In this document: positions 22,190-34,334 of the stretch, in pieces
How the letters are laid out: each line of letters opens with the position of its first letter
How positions within the stretch are numbered: position 1 is the stretch's first letter
Source of the DNA: Aspidapion aeneum
Lineage: Eukaryota > Arthropoda > Insecta > Coleoptera > Brentidae
Length of the DNA stretch: 64,000 nt
Direction of reading: 5' to 3'
NCBI GenBank assembly: GCA_963576565.1
Contig: OY755047.1
Coordinates: 10,324,931 to 10,388,930, forward strand
Position numbers and translations under genes: made by a program
The notes under the pieces: generated by a model
Database searches by the model: none
Seen by the model: only the letters and a program-made list of their open reading frames with translations
Told to the model about the DNA's origin: nothing

Positions 22190-22860
22190 CGCTACCACAG
22201 TATGCCCGTCAATTAAGTAGGCCATCGCCATTTAAAAAAGTCTTCAACCAACCAAAACAAAAAAGTATGAACTCTATGCATTTGACACTAAATACCATTG
22301 AACCATTGGGGTTCGGGTAGACTTCACCTAGAGGTCTATCAGGGGAAATGAATCGACCTCTGCCTTCCGTAGATTCCAGGTACTCTCTGACCCGGAGGGT
22401 TAGCACCTGGTTAGGGTCCCTTTCCCAGGGATACGGAAGAAGACCACATTGGTATGAGAGGCGGAGAGAAAGGACCTCGGTATGGCGTACATAGCGTAGG
22501 TGACAACCCCTCTTTTAGGGATAATAAAAAAGAATAAACACTGCAGCGTCTGACTCAGAATGAGCGGCTGCAAACAGCGTCTGTCGTAGAAAGAGCGGCT
22601 GAATAAAAACTCACCAACACGCCTGGCAAGCGTGGTGTTTTAATGCCACTACCCCCTAATGGAGAAATCATGGCGAATTTAAAAACGAAAGGAAATGGTC
22701 CCCAGGTGGGAAGGAAACACTCCGAATCCCACACCTCAATGGTCTGCCTCACGGAATCTGGGGGAGGCAAAAATGCGCTTATGAAACATTCAAAAACAAG
22801 ACAAAAACCATTGAACAAGCTGAAACACTGAGAAGAGTAGATTAACACAAGTAATTTAAA
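22190..22860 (+). repeat. probable LINE 5' leader with short ORF
   Basis: GC-richer than its surroundings, with a 62-codon frame at 22643-22831 (MPLPPNGEIMANLKTKGNGP, then a serine/lysine-rich tail ending NKLKH) preceded by a long leader. Layout and composition resemble 5' regions of insect RTE-like elements, where the endonuclease follows. Here no endonuclease follows, so the 3' part is missing, the opposite of usual LINE truncation. Family assignment is inferred. Confidence 0.45.
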
Positions 22861-23517
22861 ATTTCGGACTTTTGTAACAAAACATATAGAAGTTTTGAAA
22901 TATTTTTAATTAAATATTGGTTTGGACATCAACAAACATTAATTACATGCAAGACTAGATTAAGAATAAGTAAAATTTATGGTAACAACAGCGACCTGTT
23001 TTTGGGCATATTTTCAGGATCGCTGAATTTTAATAAAAGTTGTATTCGGCCATCGGAGAAATATGTTATTTCTTCGATGATTCGGCTAATCGTCCTTTGA
23101 ACTACTAACATCACAATCATTTATATTTTGTAACTGGAAACAAATTTAACAAACTATTTTCAATTTTTAAATGACACACTGAATAATTTTAATTTCTAAC
23201 GGTTTTCTAAGTCGACGCATCTCTAGATTACGCTGGTATTTTGTCTCTTTGTCTGAAGCGTTTAAAGCACAGTCTATCTCTTTCTCGCCAAAGTGTCTTT
23301 AGGCTTATAGAGTTCAAACCAATCACCGGCAAGCTATGAGTGCCTACGGAGCAGGGTTGTTTTCGCTGAGACAAGAAAATCGTTAAAGGGCATTCTTTAA
23401 TTGGTTTTTGTACCCTTCACTTCGTTTGATTTAAGAGGGTTTTTTTTCAACTGGGGAAATGTTAAATCTGTCAATTATTTTAACTTTGTATAAAACTATA
23501 TCTTTGTTATTCATAAC
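22861..23517. other. spacer, no recognised feature
   Basis: A+T-rich. Contains AAAATTTCGGACTT at about 22858, shared with the insertion at 9253 and with 40365. Nothing else is supported. Confidence 0.4.
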
Positions 23518-23531
23518 TATTTTGGTCTTTA

Positions 23532-24797
23532 ATTGTGATTCCAACTCTCCTACGTGGAGCATTTTTCAATTTGAAATGAATCTTAAGGAAAAACGTCCTC
23601 ACTCCACAAATTTCTGATAGGTTGAGAAATAAAAAGCGTAGTTTGGAATAAATTATGCTTTATTTATTTCTAAAAACCATCAACCCGACGCGTTTCGCCT
23701 TTACTAGCCATTTTCAAGGGTTCTAAAAGTATAAAAAACAAAAAGATTATAAAAAATAAAATAAATATTGAATTACATTATAATAAATTTTAACAAACCA
23801 ATTTTTAATAAAATAATAAAAAAGGAAAGAAAAGTTTAAAAGAATTAAAATACATTTTTGGTAGTTGTGTTTTTAAGGTTAGAATAAAATATTAATAATA
23901 GTAAAAATTTATGTTAAAAAATACACAGCAAAACAAACATTCATTATAAAGTTTGTTTGAAATACAAAAACAAGTTAAACGGTTTGAACAACAAACAACA
24001 TTTTTTTGACTTACATAGAAGTTCACAAAAACCAAATTTTGGAAAACAAACACCATTATAATGCCACCATTATGAGTTTACCTTAAACCTTAAACTCATA
24101 ATGGTGGCCAGTGGCATATATAGAAAAAAGTTTCGGGGTGGGCCCGAGACAGTTTTGGGGGGGGGGCGAGACCTCATGAGGCTGTATTTTATGCTATTTT
24201 ATGTTTGTATTCATGAAATATGTGGAAAATATCCAAAAAAATCTTAGCTTTGGGGGGGGGGGGGGGCGGGCCCCCCAGGCCTCCCCCGTATATACGCCAC
24301 TGATGGTGGCATTATAATGGTGTTTGTTTGTTTTCCAAAATTTGGTTTTTGTTTCTATGTAAGTCAAAAAAATGTTGCTTGTTGTTCAAACCGTTTAACT
24401 TGTTTTCGTATTTCAAAGAAACTTTATAATGAATGTTTGTTTTGCTGTGTATTTTTTAACATACATTTTTATTATTAATATTTTATTCTAACCTTAAAAA
24501 CAAAACTACCAAAAATGTATTTTAATTCTTTTAAACTTATCTTTCCTTTTTTATTATTTTATTAAAAATTGGTTTGTTCAAATTTTGTTATAATGTAATT
24601 AAATATTTATTTTTTTTTATAATCTTTTTGTTTTTTATACTTTTAGAACCCTTGAAAATGTCTAGTAAAGCCGAAACGCGTCGGGTTGATGGTTTTTAGA
24701 AATAAATAAAGCATAATTTATTCCAAACTACGCTTTTTATTACTCAACCTATCAGAAATTTGTGGAGTGAGGACAATTTTCTTTAAGATTCATTTCA
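23532..24797. mobile_element. foldback element with 14-bp duplication and GAAACGCG cores
   Basis: TATTTTGGTCTTTA at 23518-23531 and 24798-24811 flanks a 1266-bp insertion. Its arms, about 23572-24105 and 24303-24797, are inverted copies. Near the outer part of each arm is CTTGAAAATGGCTAGTAAAG followed by GCGAAACGCGTCGGG (left arm, read on minus; the right arm is similar), then AATAAATAAAGCATAATTTA. The long duplication fits a retroelement, and inverted pairing with a GAAAC core suggests a Penelope-like origin. A hAT MITE occupies the centre. Confidence 0.75.
24109..24302. mobile_element. hAT MITE (family h1), copy 2
   Basis: Inverted relative to copy 1, 194 bp, ends CAGTGGCATATATA and TATATACGCCACTG, duplication ATGGTGGC at 24101-24108 and 24303-24310. 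It sits in the loop of the foldback. Two G runs of 10 or more could form quadruplexes. Confidence 0.92.
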
Positions 24798-25197
24798 TAT
24801 TTTGGTCTTTACTTTTTGCTTTTTATTATTGCTGTTTCCATTGTTTTAAATAGTGTATCCACAAGTAGGGAAGTAGGAAAGTCTTACTTTCTCAATGAAA
24901 TTATACTGGGATGGTTCAGAAGCCGCAGATTTAGAGTTTTCATACATTAACTCCGGGAATGGAAAAATGGAAAATGCAGCCACGGCGGACGAAGAAGGCC
25001 GCGGCGAGCTAGCGGAAAATGGAGAAAAAGGTTAACAAATGGCCCTAGTGACCTTTTTGTATTGTTGCACATGTGAGATTTTTGAAAATTTAAGTGGACA
25101 AAATGTGGTTGCTATTATAACGCCGTCATTTCAAAGTTTTAATTTAAAACTTTGACCTTTTTTAATTAAATATTTACAGTAGCGCACCTTGGAATAA

Positions 25198-25330
25198 GTC
25201 TTGGGGGGGGGGGGGGTTGGGTTCGAGACAAGATCTGCCTGCACGAAACTCACATTACTCTTCTTCTTCTTGTTCATGAAAATCATTCTCTATTAGATCT
25301 CTAAGAATCCTACCGTACAATCTTCTTTTT
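25198..25330 (-). pseudogene. LINE family A scrap
   Basis: Minus-strand reading gives the EEEQ.FRAGR segment seen at 20560 (AGATCTGCCTGCACGAAAC on plus). A 15-G run lies just left of it. Confidence 0.6.
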
Positions 25331-27180
25331 TCTAGATACTTAGTTTTGAAAACCGACTTCCCACATAGCACAAAAATCAACGTTAAATTAACGTGAACAA
25401 AAATAATGAAGTTTTTTTTTACTTGAAAACAACCTCATACCATGTAATATTTATTTTGTTAAATCTACATGCTTAAAGATAACTTAAAAACAAGGAGAAA
25501 TCAAGCTATAAAAATGTACTTTTTGCCGAACTTTCAGATGCTGTGTATATAACGTCTTATTTACCTTTGTTACTTTCATGTGCCACATTCACACTTGAAA
25601 ATTCCTCCACAACATGTTCTAAAACGCCACTAGATTAAGACTTTTCAAACCTACTAACTTTCTGCGTCTTTTTTTGTCACGTTTTTTTTAATCACTTTTG
25701 TAACTTAAAAGTGACGCGAAAGGAAGTTATAAAAGTTCACTAGTTTAGTACTACAACACTTTCACAGAATATTAATGTGTCTTTATCAGGTTAATAACAG
25801 ATGCGTCAAGGATCAAGGATCAGTTCCTTAACAGATTTTTGGAGTTTAGAGGCCAAAGAACTTCCTGATAGATTTCGCCAAAGTGAAAAATGCCGACAAT
25901 AGGTGGCGCTGCTGCTAGTAAAATCGCAAAAATATTCGGTAGAAAAGTCATGCAATTCGTGTAGAAAAGGCGTGAATCTAATGCGATTTTAACGGTGTTA
26001 AAAATCACTTGAAAATAACGTAAAAATATTGCTGTTTTAATTTGATAATAAGGTTATTACCACGCAGTTTTTAGCAACGGTATTTTTTATAATGTTAATG
26101 AATGACCTATTAAGCTTGTTTTCATATATGAAAAAAACGTTTTTTTTCTAGCAGCTTTTAAAATCAACGTTTTTTTTCTCACGCCTTTTTTACGTGTTAA
26201 ACACGTGATTGTGATATGTAGGTTAGTATTTCAGAAGAAAAAAACTGTTTTTTAAATAAATTGTGAGAATTTTCTTGATTTTATTCATTTACCCGAAGAA
26301 AAACCATTATAAGATAAACCAATCACTTGAATAAAAATCATTATTTTCTCAATTAAAACGCCATATTTTCTTGATTCAAGAATCAAATATAATAGGGATT
26401 GTTACAGTTTCTTTTTTGTACCTGCTTTGTTTGACTTTATGTTATATATTTTTCAGAAAATTTATAGGGCGCCATAATAAATAAAGCCTCTATATATAGA
26501 GCCACACCAGGTATAGAGCAACTTTATTAAAAACGTATTTTTCAATTTGCCACAGCTATATTTTTCAGAGTTTCGCCTTTTTGATTCGTAAATCATTTTT
26601 TCGTGGTGTATACTTCCATAGCTGTGTAGCTGTGTATGTGTGTGGAATGAACGCATATCTACATTTAAGCTACAAATTAAATCCACAAATCATTCATATT
26701 GCCATCCTTTTATAAAGCTACAAAATGCTTCAACAAGCTAGATTAAATTCTGTTCTCGTATATGGAGTTGCTGATTTTTGAGTAAAAAATAACCAATTTT
26801 TATGTAAGAAATTTCCAATAAACGATTCGGTTTTTTTTATAAAAATATCATAACAAAAACATTTCATGTAAATAAAAAAAATATTTAAATAAAAAAAAAC
26901 CCAACTGTTAAATGTACTTGTAAGTACTAATCGCAGTTGTGTACAAAATTGATAGCTATACCTATATATATATATATTAGTTTTGATGCCCAAAGCGCAC
27001 TTACGAAATTATATAGTTTTGTATTTTCATGAGTCAGGTTATTGGGTCATTTTGTACCCAATTGCGACTAGTAGTTACAGGGGAATTTAGCAATTGGGTG
27101 TTTTTTTTAATTTAAACATTTTTTTATTTCCAAATTTTAGGTTTAATTCTTATTCAGCCTTATAAAAAGCCCTATGCATT
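25331..27180. other. A+T-rich non-coding region
   Basis: No gene is supported. Open frames at 25820-26008, 26462-26686 and 26730-26993 (minus) have no family resemblance. Repeated AACGTTTTTTTT segments occur at about 26130-26180. Confidence 0.4.
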
Positions 27181-27292
27181 TCCAATGGCACACCTCTTAT
27201 GGGATTCCAGTAATCCGTTAAACTTTACGAAATTTTGGTATGTTGTAGAATAAACCTTTCTTATAAAAAGTTCTCATGGGCTCAAGTCAAAT

Positions 27293-28087
27293 TAATGACC
27301 AGTTTTTGAAGTACAGGCTGTTGAAATGTTAAATATGGAAAATAGGAGGAAACATCATAAAGCATGCTTCCATCATAAAATAATACATTTAAGGAAACCA
27401 TCGTATCTATTTAAAAAAGTTAAGCTGCGTTCACAAACACATGACTTAAATACTCGATTTAAAAATAAAATAACCCCGCCAAAACATAAAACCACATTCT
27501 TTGAGAGAAGCTTCTCATACGAAGTTGCAAAATTGTACAATTCCATCCCGGATGAAATAAAGGAAAAGCCTGTAACAAATTTTTAAAAAACTTATCGAGA
27601 CTATCTTCAAAAACAATAAAATACGTGACTGTAAAATCTTGTGTAATACAAAATTTATCTAACTTTAACTCTGTATATCTAATTCTATTTTCTGCAAACT
27701 CTTTCTTTCTTTCTTTCTTCCTTTTACTCTTTCTTTCTTTCTTTTACTTTTTCTTTCTTTTTACTTTTTACTTTATAATATAGTTTTTTTTCTCACACGA
27801 AAACCAATAATTTTTGGGTCAATTTAGTTTTAAGTTTATTGTAGGTAGGTACCTACCAAATACCTACGAACGAATGGGTTGGTGATAATGAAAAGAATAA
27901 ATATTTTTTTTTTAGTTTTTCAAGGTTAACTGATCAGCGCTTTTGGTATCAAGCATGTCGAAAGGGCTGAATTTCGCCTTTTTCACAATTGTCTTTTTTG
28001 TAAAATAAACATTTGTACCTATATTGTAATTTGATTTCTAAATTGTGAAATAAAGACATTAATTATTATTATTATTATTATTATAAT
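27293..28087 (+). pseudogene. LINE family C (Jockey/CR1-like) 3' end with (TTA)n tail
   Basis: The frame 27326-27586 reads KHHKACFHHKIIHLRKPSYL, LNTRFKNKITPP, then FERSFSYEVAKLYNSIPDEI. That is the conserved C-terminal segment of Jockey/CR1-type reverse transcriptase polyproteins (exposed arginine-rich block, then the ...A.LWN.LP.E-like motif). A 3' untranslated part follows with CTTT microsatellite at 27690-27770 and AATAAAGACATTAA plus an ATT repeat at the end (28050-28080). It is 5'-truncated. It separates GTCAAAT (27286-27292) from CAAGGCC (28088), which are adjacent in the other copy. Confidence 0.65.
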
Positions 28088-29282
28088 CAAGGCCAACACA
28101 AAAATAGAGGCCACGACCCTGAAAAAATCAGCTGTTCTCCCGGGGCTGAATTTTACATTGGGTCTTATGGGAGGTCAGACGTTTTTTTATGATATTTTCA
28201 AAATGGCACTACAGATTTCCGCAAAATTTCAGTGAAATATTCTCAGACACCATCCCGATATTCCACCAAAGGTTTGTAAGGAAGCAACATGATTAAAAGG
28301 TTAAAATCTTCAAGATTTAGCATTCTTTATTTTGAATTCAAATTACCCGCCATGTACCACATGCCAACTGATATATTTGACATGTATTTGACTTTGTCAT
28401 ATGTGATTGTCACATTCGCTTCTGCTTTAAACTTAATTTTTGTGTGAGCTAATGAAGCGGCTCTGAAAAATTAGGGCTTACTATACATTTAAAAAAAATT
28501 GTTCTGCCAGAATAAAGTAAAAACAATCTCAAAAACGGCTTTATTTAACAAAAAATCAAATATCCATGAACCGTCATTCCAACTTCAAAATTTTAAAGAC
28601 AATCAGCTGTGTCGTAACGTGACATCAAAAAAAAATCAGCCCCGGATGTGACGTCAACAAAGTGGAGGATCGTGGCCCGTCCATTTTGATAGCCCTGTTA
28701 TAATATCCAAGAAGCATATAGCTCTTTTACGGATTTTTCAAACATATAAGCAATGTTACTATTACATATATTTACGATTTATTTATTATTTTTAATCTGT
28801 ACGTAATCCTAAATAATATTTACTTACGTACCCTGTAGATATTGTTTTAATGTTACTTAATGAAAATATTAAATAAATCGTAAATATGTAAAATACTAAC
28901 ATTGCGTATATGTTTGGAAAACCCATCTATGCTTCTTGGACATTATGTATTTCAAAAACTGTTCATTAATTTGAGCAGCGCTATCAAAACGGACTTTGTT
29001 GACGTCACATCCGGGGCTGATTTTTTTTTGTTGGTCACATCATGACACAGCTGATTGTCTTTAAAATATTGAAGTTGGAATGATGGTTCATGAATATTTA
29101 ATTTTTTTAAAAATAAAGGCCGGTTTTGACATTGTTTGTACTATATTCTTGCAGAACAATTTTATTAAAAGTATAGTTATCCTTAATTTTTCAGAGCCGC
29201 TTCATTAGCTCACACAAAAATTAAATTTAAAGCAGACGCAAATGTGACAAACACAGATGACAAAGTCAAATACATGTCAAAT

Positions 29283-29879
29283 CAAGGCCAACACAAAAAT
29301 AGAGGCCACGACCCTGAAAAAATCAGCTGTTCTCCCGGGGCTGAATTTTACATTGGGTCTTATGGGAGGTCAGACGTTTTTTTTTTATATTTTCAAAATG
29401 GCCATACAGATTTCCACAAAATTTCCAGCACCATCCCGATATTCCACCAAAGGTTTGTAAGGAAGCAACATGATTAAAAGGTTAAAATCTTCAAGATTTA
29501 GCATTCCTTATTTTGAATTCAAATTACCCGCCATGTACCACATGCCAACTGTTATATTTGACATGTATTTGAATTTGTCATATGTGATTGTCACATTTGC
29601 TTCTGCTGTAAACTTAATTTTTGTGTGAGCTAATGAAGCGGCTATGAAAAATTAGGGCTTACTATACATTAAAAAAAAATTGTTCTGCCAGAATAAAGTA
29701 AAAACAATCTCAAAAACGGCTTTATTTAACAAAAAATCAAATATCCATGAACCGTCATTCCAACTTCAAAATTTTAAAGACAATCAGCTGTGTCGTAACG
29801 TGACCATCAAAAAAAAATCAGCCCCGGATGTGACGTCAACAAAGTGAAGGATCGTGGCCCGTCCATTTTGATAGCCCTG
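29283..29879 (+). mobile_element. nested second copy of the A-B unit, 597 bp
   Basis: GTCAAAT at 29276-29282 and 29880-29886 flanks the unit exactly, and removing it restores a continuous B'-A' palindromic arm. The ends are CAAGGCCAACA and TGATAGCCCTG, similar when compared as inverted ends. The left flank TCAAAT also precedes block A in the first copy, so part of the duplication may belong to the element. Confidence 0.65.
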
Positions 29880-30734
29880 GTCAAATATAACAGTTGGCAT
29901 GCGGTATATGGCGGGTAATTTGAATTCAAAATAACAAATGCTAAATCTTGAAGATTTTAACCTTTTAATCATCTTGCATCCTTACAAAAGTTTGGCAGAA
30001 CATCGGGATCGTCTTTAAGAATATTTCACTGAAATTTCGCGGAAATCTGTAGTGCCATTTTGAAAATATCCGAAAAAAACGTCTGACCTCCCATAAGACC
30101 CAATGTAAAATTCAGCCCCCAGAGAACAGCTGATTTTTTCAGGGTCGTGGCCTGTATATTTTTGTTGGCCTTGATTTGAGTTGGGTCCATGAGAACTTTT
30201 AAAAAGAAAGGCTCAGTCTACAACATACCAAAATGTCATGATCTTTGACGGATTACATACATCCCATAAGAGGTGTGCCTGATCCTTTACGATGTGTTTT
30301 CGTACGAATTTCCGCGAACCGGCTAAATTTTTTCTTCTAATATCCCATTACCCATAGAACTGGAAATAAAAGATATGCTCACAAAAAATTCAGGAAGCTA
30401 CGCCTATGTTTTCGTACATAATGGCGAACTAGGAAAGAAGATTCTGCTAAGCACTTAAACTAGCTCTATATTCAAAATTAATTTAATTAAAAATCTTCTC
30501 GAGTGTGTGTGCTCGGTGTGCAAAATACTTAAGACTGTGCCTTGTGTCTTAAAATGAGAATTTGAAAAACAGCGGCGTATCTAATCAGAAGTACCCACGC
30601 TTACAAAACAACGGTTAGAAAAGGGATAAGGCTAAAAAAGCACTTTTTTACCAAGCCTACGCAGCAATGGCTAGGGAAGATATTGTTTTCGAGAAATTTT
30701 TATTTCGGATAATGCCGAAAATATTTAAAAAATA

Positions 30735-31505
30735 CTATACAGGAATACAATATCCCAGTCTTAAGCCTTTCATTACCAAGAATCATCTTTCAACTGTTTT
30801 TAAAATATATATCTCAGTAGCTGTAAAAAACTGGAAACGTAAAGTACACGGCATGGGAATACAACTTACCAACACACCATATACACACTACAGTTTGCTG
30901 ACGACCAAGTAATTGTAGCTAATGATAAAGATGACATGGAGAAAATGATGAGAAAGTTAACGGAAGAATTCCAAAAGTGAGGTTTAACAACGTGGACAAA
31001 ACATGTATTGAAAAATAATAAAGTGAGTTAGAACCAGACAATGGACAAACAATATATCCATGCAATGAGTATGTAAACTTGGGTGTCACATTTGATAAGG
31101 CAGGAACAGACTATAAAGAACTGGAAAAAGATTAGTAATAGCAAAAAAGGTTATTGGATATCTTAGCAGCATTGTATTGAGCAGAGGGATAAACAATAAT
31201 GTAAAATTTAACAGTGGTAAATAATAAGAAGATCATATCATATAAAAAATGAGGCCATAGAAAAAAGAATATGAATCGAAAGAAGCATAAGGGACGACAT
31301 CACTAAAAGAAAACTGATATCGTACGGGCGCGTACAACAAATGAACAACGAAAGAGGACGCAGAAAAAGAAGACGTCCTAAACTAGAATGGCAACAGTCA
31401 ATCCAAAGATAAATGAGTCAAAAAAACCTGACAGAAGATCAGGATCGAAGGAGGTGTAGAATAGGCATCGGACAACGTAGAAAAACCGAGATAGTAGTAA
31501 TAATA
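30735..31505 (+). pseudogene. LINE family A relic
   Basis: Reads KIYISVAVKNWKRKVHGMGI, TLQFADDQVIVANDKDDMEK (after a frameshift), VNLGVTFDKAGTDYKELEK and the tail GRKRRRPKLEWQQSIQR. Multiple indels. Ends near AACCGAGATAGTAG. Confidence 0.8.
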
Positions 31506-31794
31506 GGTGGATTTATAAACAAGTCTTTATTAAACCCAAAAAACTTTACACAGTTTACATAGGTTTTTCCTATAACTATAGTACATTAAGAAATATTGTA
31601 ATAATAGTGATTTTAAATACAAAGAACAAAGAAAACAGTGGGATTGTTTTTTCCAATTCAATTAATTCTAAATTCTAAATTCTATATCAGAAACTCTTTT
31701 TTAATTTTTATTTTAAATTTTTTTATATTAAGACTTTTAAGACTACACGGTAGGTTATTGTAAATTAACTTGGACCTATCTTAGCCATTTTAAA

Positions 31795-32170
31795 GTGACG
31801 TCTGTCCGTGTGTGTGTGTGTCCTGCCCACCCCACGATAGCTCCGAAACTCCTAGAAAATTTTTTATGAGAAAAATAGTGTTCGACACTGTTATAACTGA
31901 TTAGATTTTGGTGAAAATTCAATAATGCTAATGACAGGTTTTTTGAAAGTAAATTGTTTTAAAAATGATGATATATAGTAAAACATACTTTTTCAATAAT
32001 TTGTGTCATAACCAAAAACTTCGCAGGAACTTTTGTTTCTAAGATATTTACAAAATTTTTACAACACACCGATTTAATAAAAAAACATTGCTTGATTCTT
32101 TTGTAGTTTTTTCAAAACTTCCATATCAATCTAATAACTATTAATGTCAAAACCAAAAATTGGTAAGATC
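31795..32170 (+). repeat. dispersed repeat Y, copy 3
   Basis: GTCTGTCCGTGTGTGTGTG, CCACGATAGCTCCGAAAC, AGATTTTGGTGAAAATTCA and AATAATTTGTGTCATAACCA align in order with 3765-4110. Confidence 0.5.
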
Positions 32171-33146
32171 TTTAGTTTGTAAGACATTTAAGAAAATCAT
32201 TTTATGTTTATTATATTTTATATTAATTTAATAAGTGTGTAATTAATAAAATAGTATATTGTGATATTATATTGGTGATGGATTCATTTATTTTTGTGTA
32301 ATTTAAAATCGGAACGCCACTGTTTAAATGAAAATGAGACGTTCAGCCATAAGGTCTTAATTCGAAACTAGAGCCTTTTTGCATGCTCCAAAAAGGTCCC
32401 TGAATTCAACTTAATACTGTATGTTGCCCACGTACATTTTAAAGGCATCTGTACATCCAAAAAAATCATAATTATTTCTCTAGGAAAAATTCTGCCAAAT
32501 TTAGGACATTGTTTCAAGATTTTAAGGATTTTGTTTGGGAAAATATATTTTTTTTTACTTTAATCAAGTTATACGTAAGATATTGCACGTTACAAAAAGG
32601 ACAAAATGATTTGCTTCAAATCTATACATTATTATTTTTCAAACGTAAAACGATATATTATTATCAATAATTCAGAAACTCTTCGACATTGTTTGTCGCT
32701 GTCTTGTATAAACCACTACTACTGTTCATATTAAAACTCTGGAATGAATTTTATTTGCGGGAAAATTGGCTGTTACCGCCTGGGACAGATTTCGTGTGAT
32801 AAGTTATTTTCTTTTTTATTTATTTTTCTATGGAAAAAATAAAACGAAACATGAATGTTTACAAATCTAGATAGTTATTAGTTCTTTGAATCGAAGGCAA
32901 TATTTTAATAAAAAAACTCGAGAATTTTTTTTTTGTTGCTTTTTTTAGTTAATTGGCGACTTTAAGTGATTTCATACCTTAAATGTTTTAAATGTTCTTT
33001 ATAAAAAAATTAAAGCTGAGATAAGCTTTTAATAAATATTTTTTTTAGTCTGTAACAGTCAAAATTAGTTTTTGTTTAAAAAAAAAATCCCATATGTCTT
33101 TCTAGTTTTTTACCTTATATATTATTACTATTATTATTGTTATATT
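32171..33146. other. A+T-rich spacer
   Basis: No gene, terminal repeats or tandem arrays were recognised. Confidence 0.4.
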
Positions 33147-33965
33147 GTCGGGTACGATTTTGTTTTAAATCGAACCATTGAACGAGGGTACCGTAGTAGA
33201 TCTCTTGTGTGTATAAAATAATTATAAAACAGTTTTAAAAACGTTACAAACTTTAATGAATACAAAATAAAACTCTGTTGCAATTTACAAATTATTACAA
33301 GACTTTTTTCTTATGACCTACAAAACAAAAAAGACCCAAAATATTAAAATAAAAACTTTAACTTACCAAAATAACAAACTTGAAAAATATTCTTCAAATA
33401 GACAAATCTTAATTTTTTTACTAACTATTTATTTTAGAGGTTCTTGTTCAAGTTCAACAAAACTTAGAATATGACTACCGACTTGTCTCCTCAAAGTTTT
33501 TATTAATGGTACTTAGGTAGGACATAAGTAATTTATTAACCTCTCTTTGAAGAGCTTGGCGGAACCAAGTCAGTGGCGCTTCTAATAATCCTAAAGTTTA
33601 CTGTACATTCTAGCTAATGAGCTAAACAAGTAAACGTAAACGAAAACAGAGATAAAATGACATTTAATAAATAACACTTTCTAATCTCACAGTTTTTCCA
33701 TAGGCAATCACTTTGTAGGGAAAACCCTCTCCCTACTTGATGTATCCCCACGCTTAACCATAACAACTCCTACTTTTCAGTAGTTTTTCTCGCATCAACC
33801 ACCTACTGTGTGGTAGGCAGCAACTAAATGTTAACCATTTTGCAGGAAGGCGAAACCACTTTCTTATCTCTGCAAAACCATGTTTTGCGCTTTTCGTTTT
33901 TCTAAGCTGGTTACGTACAGTAGCACAGTCAAAGGTAATTTACATTTCTGACAATATTATATTTT
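33147..33965 (+). repeat. dispersed repeat Z, copy 1 (MITE-free)
   Basis: Inverted relative to 40830-42350. Shared blocks are TCGGGTACGATTTTGTTTTA (about 33148) and the 33770-33960 stretch with TTTGCAGG, GCGAAACCACTTTCT, CAAAACCATGTTTTGC and CAGTAGCACAGTCAAAGG. This copy lacks the hAT MITE, giving an empty site. Class unknown. Confidence 0.6.
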
Positions 33966-34334
33966 TTTTGAATTATAATAAAAGCGCTTACGAGATAACT
34001 ACCACCCCCCTCCCCAGAAAAGAAACAACTGCACAATTAGGTCTTCCGTCGACCATTACCTCCCCAAATCAACGCTTGCTACAGATATTGGTTTTTAAAA
34101 GGCACATGGTGCAGCCATGTTGCTTAGTTAGTATTTAGAACTAAAGGTTTTGTTTGTTAAACACTCTTTGTATGTAAATAATATGGGGCTTTTGTGCCAT
34201 GTATGCACATGCAACGCTCCATGCCTCGAATTAATGGAATAATCTAGAATCAACCGGAACCACGGGTGCACTAGAAAGGGGGGAGGGTCACGTCAGACCA
34301 ATTGGTAAATTTTGCTCATTATGTGTCTTTAACC

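Larger units (their letters stand above)
27181..30275. mobile_element. large palindromic composite with a second copy nested in it
   Basis: Outer arms 27186-27292 and 30174-30275 are inverted (GGCACACCTCTTATGGGAT...). Inside, block A (28088-28385) and B (28386-28700) face B' (about 28980-29275) and A' (29887-30173) around a smaller palindrome at 28708-28960. LINE C is inserted in the left outer junction. A second A-B copy occupies 29283-29879. Landmarks: CAAGGCCAACACAAAAATA, GGTCAGACGTTTTTT, CAGCCCCGGATGTGACGTCA. No protein found. Confidence 0.75.
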
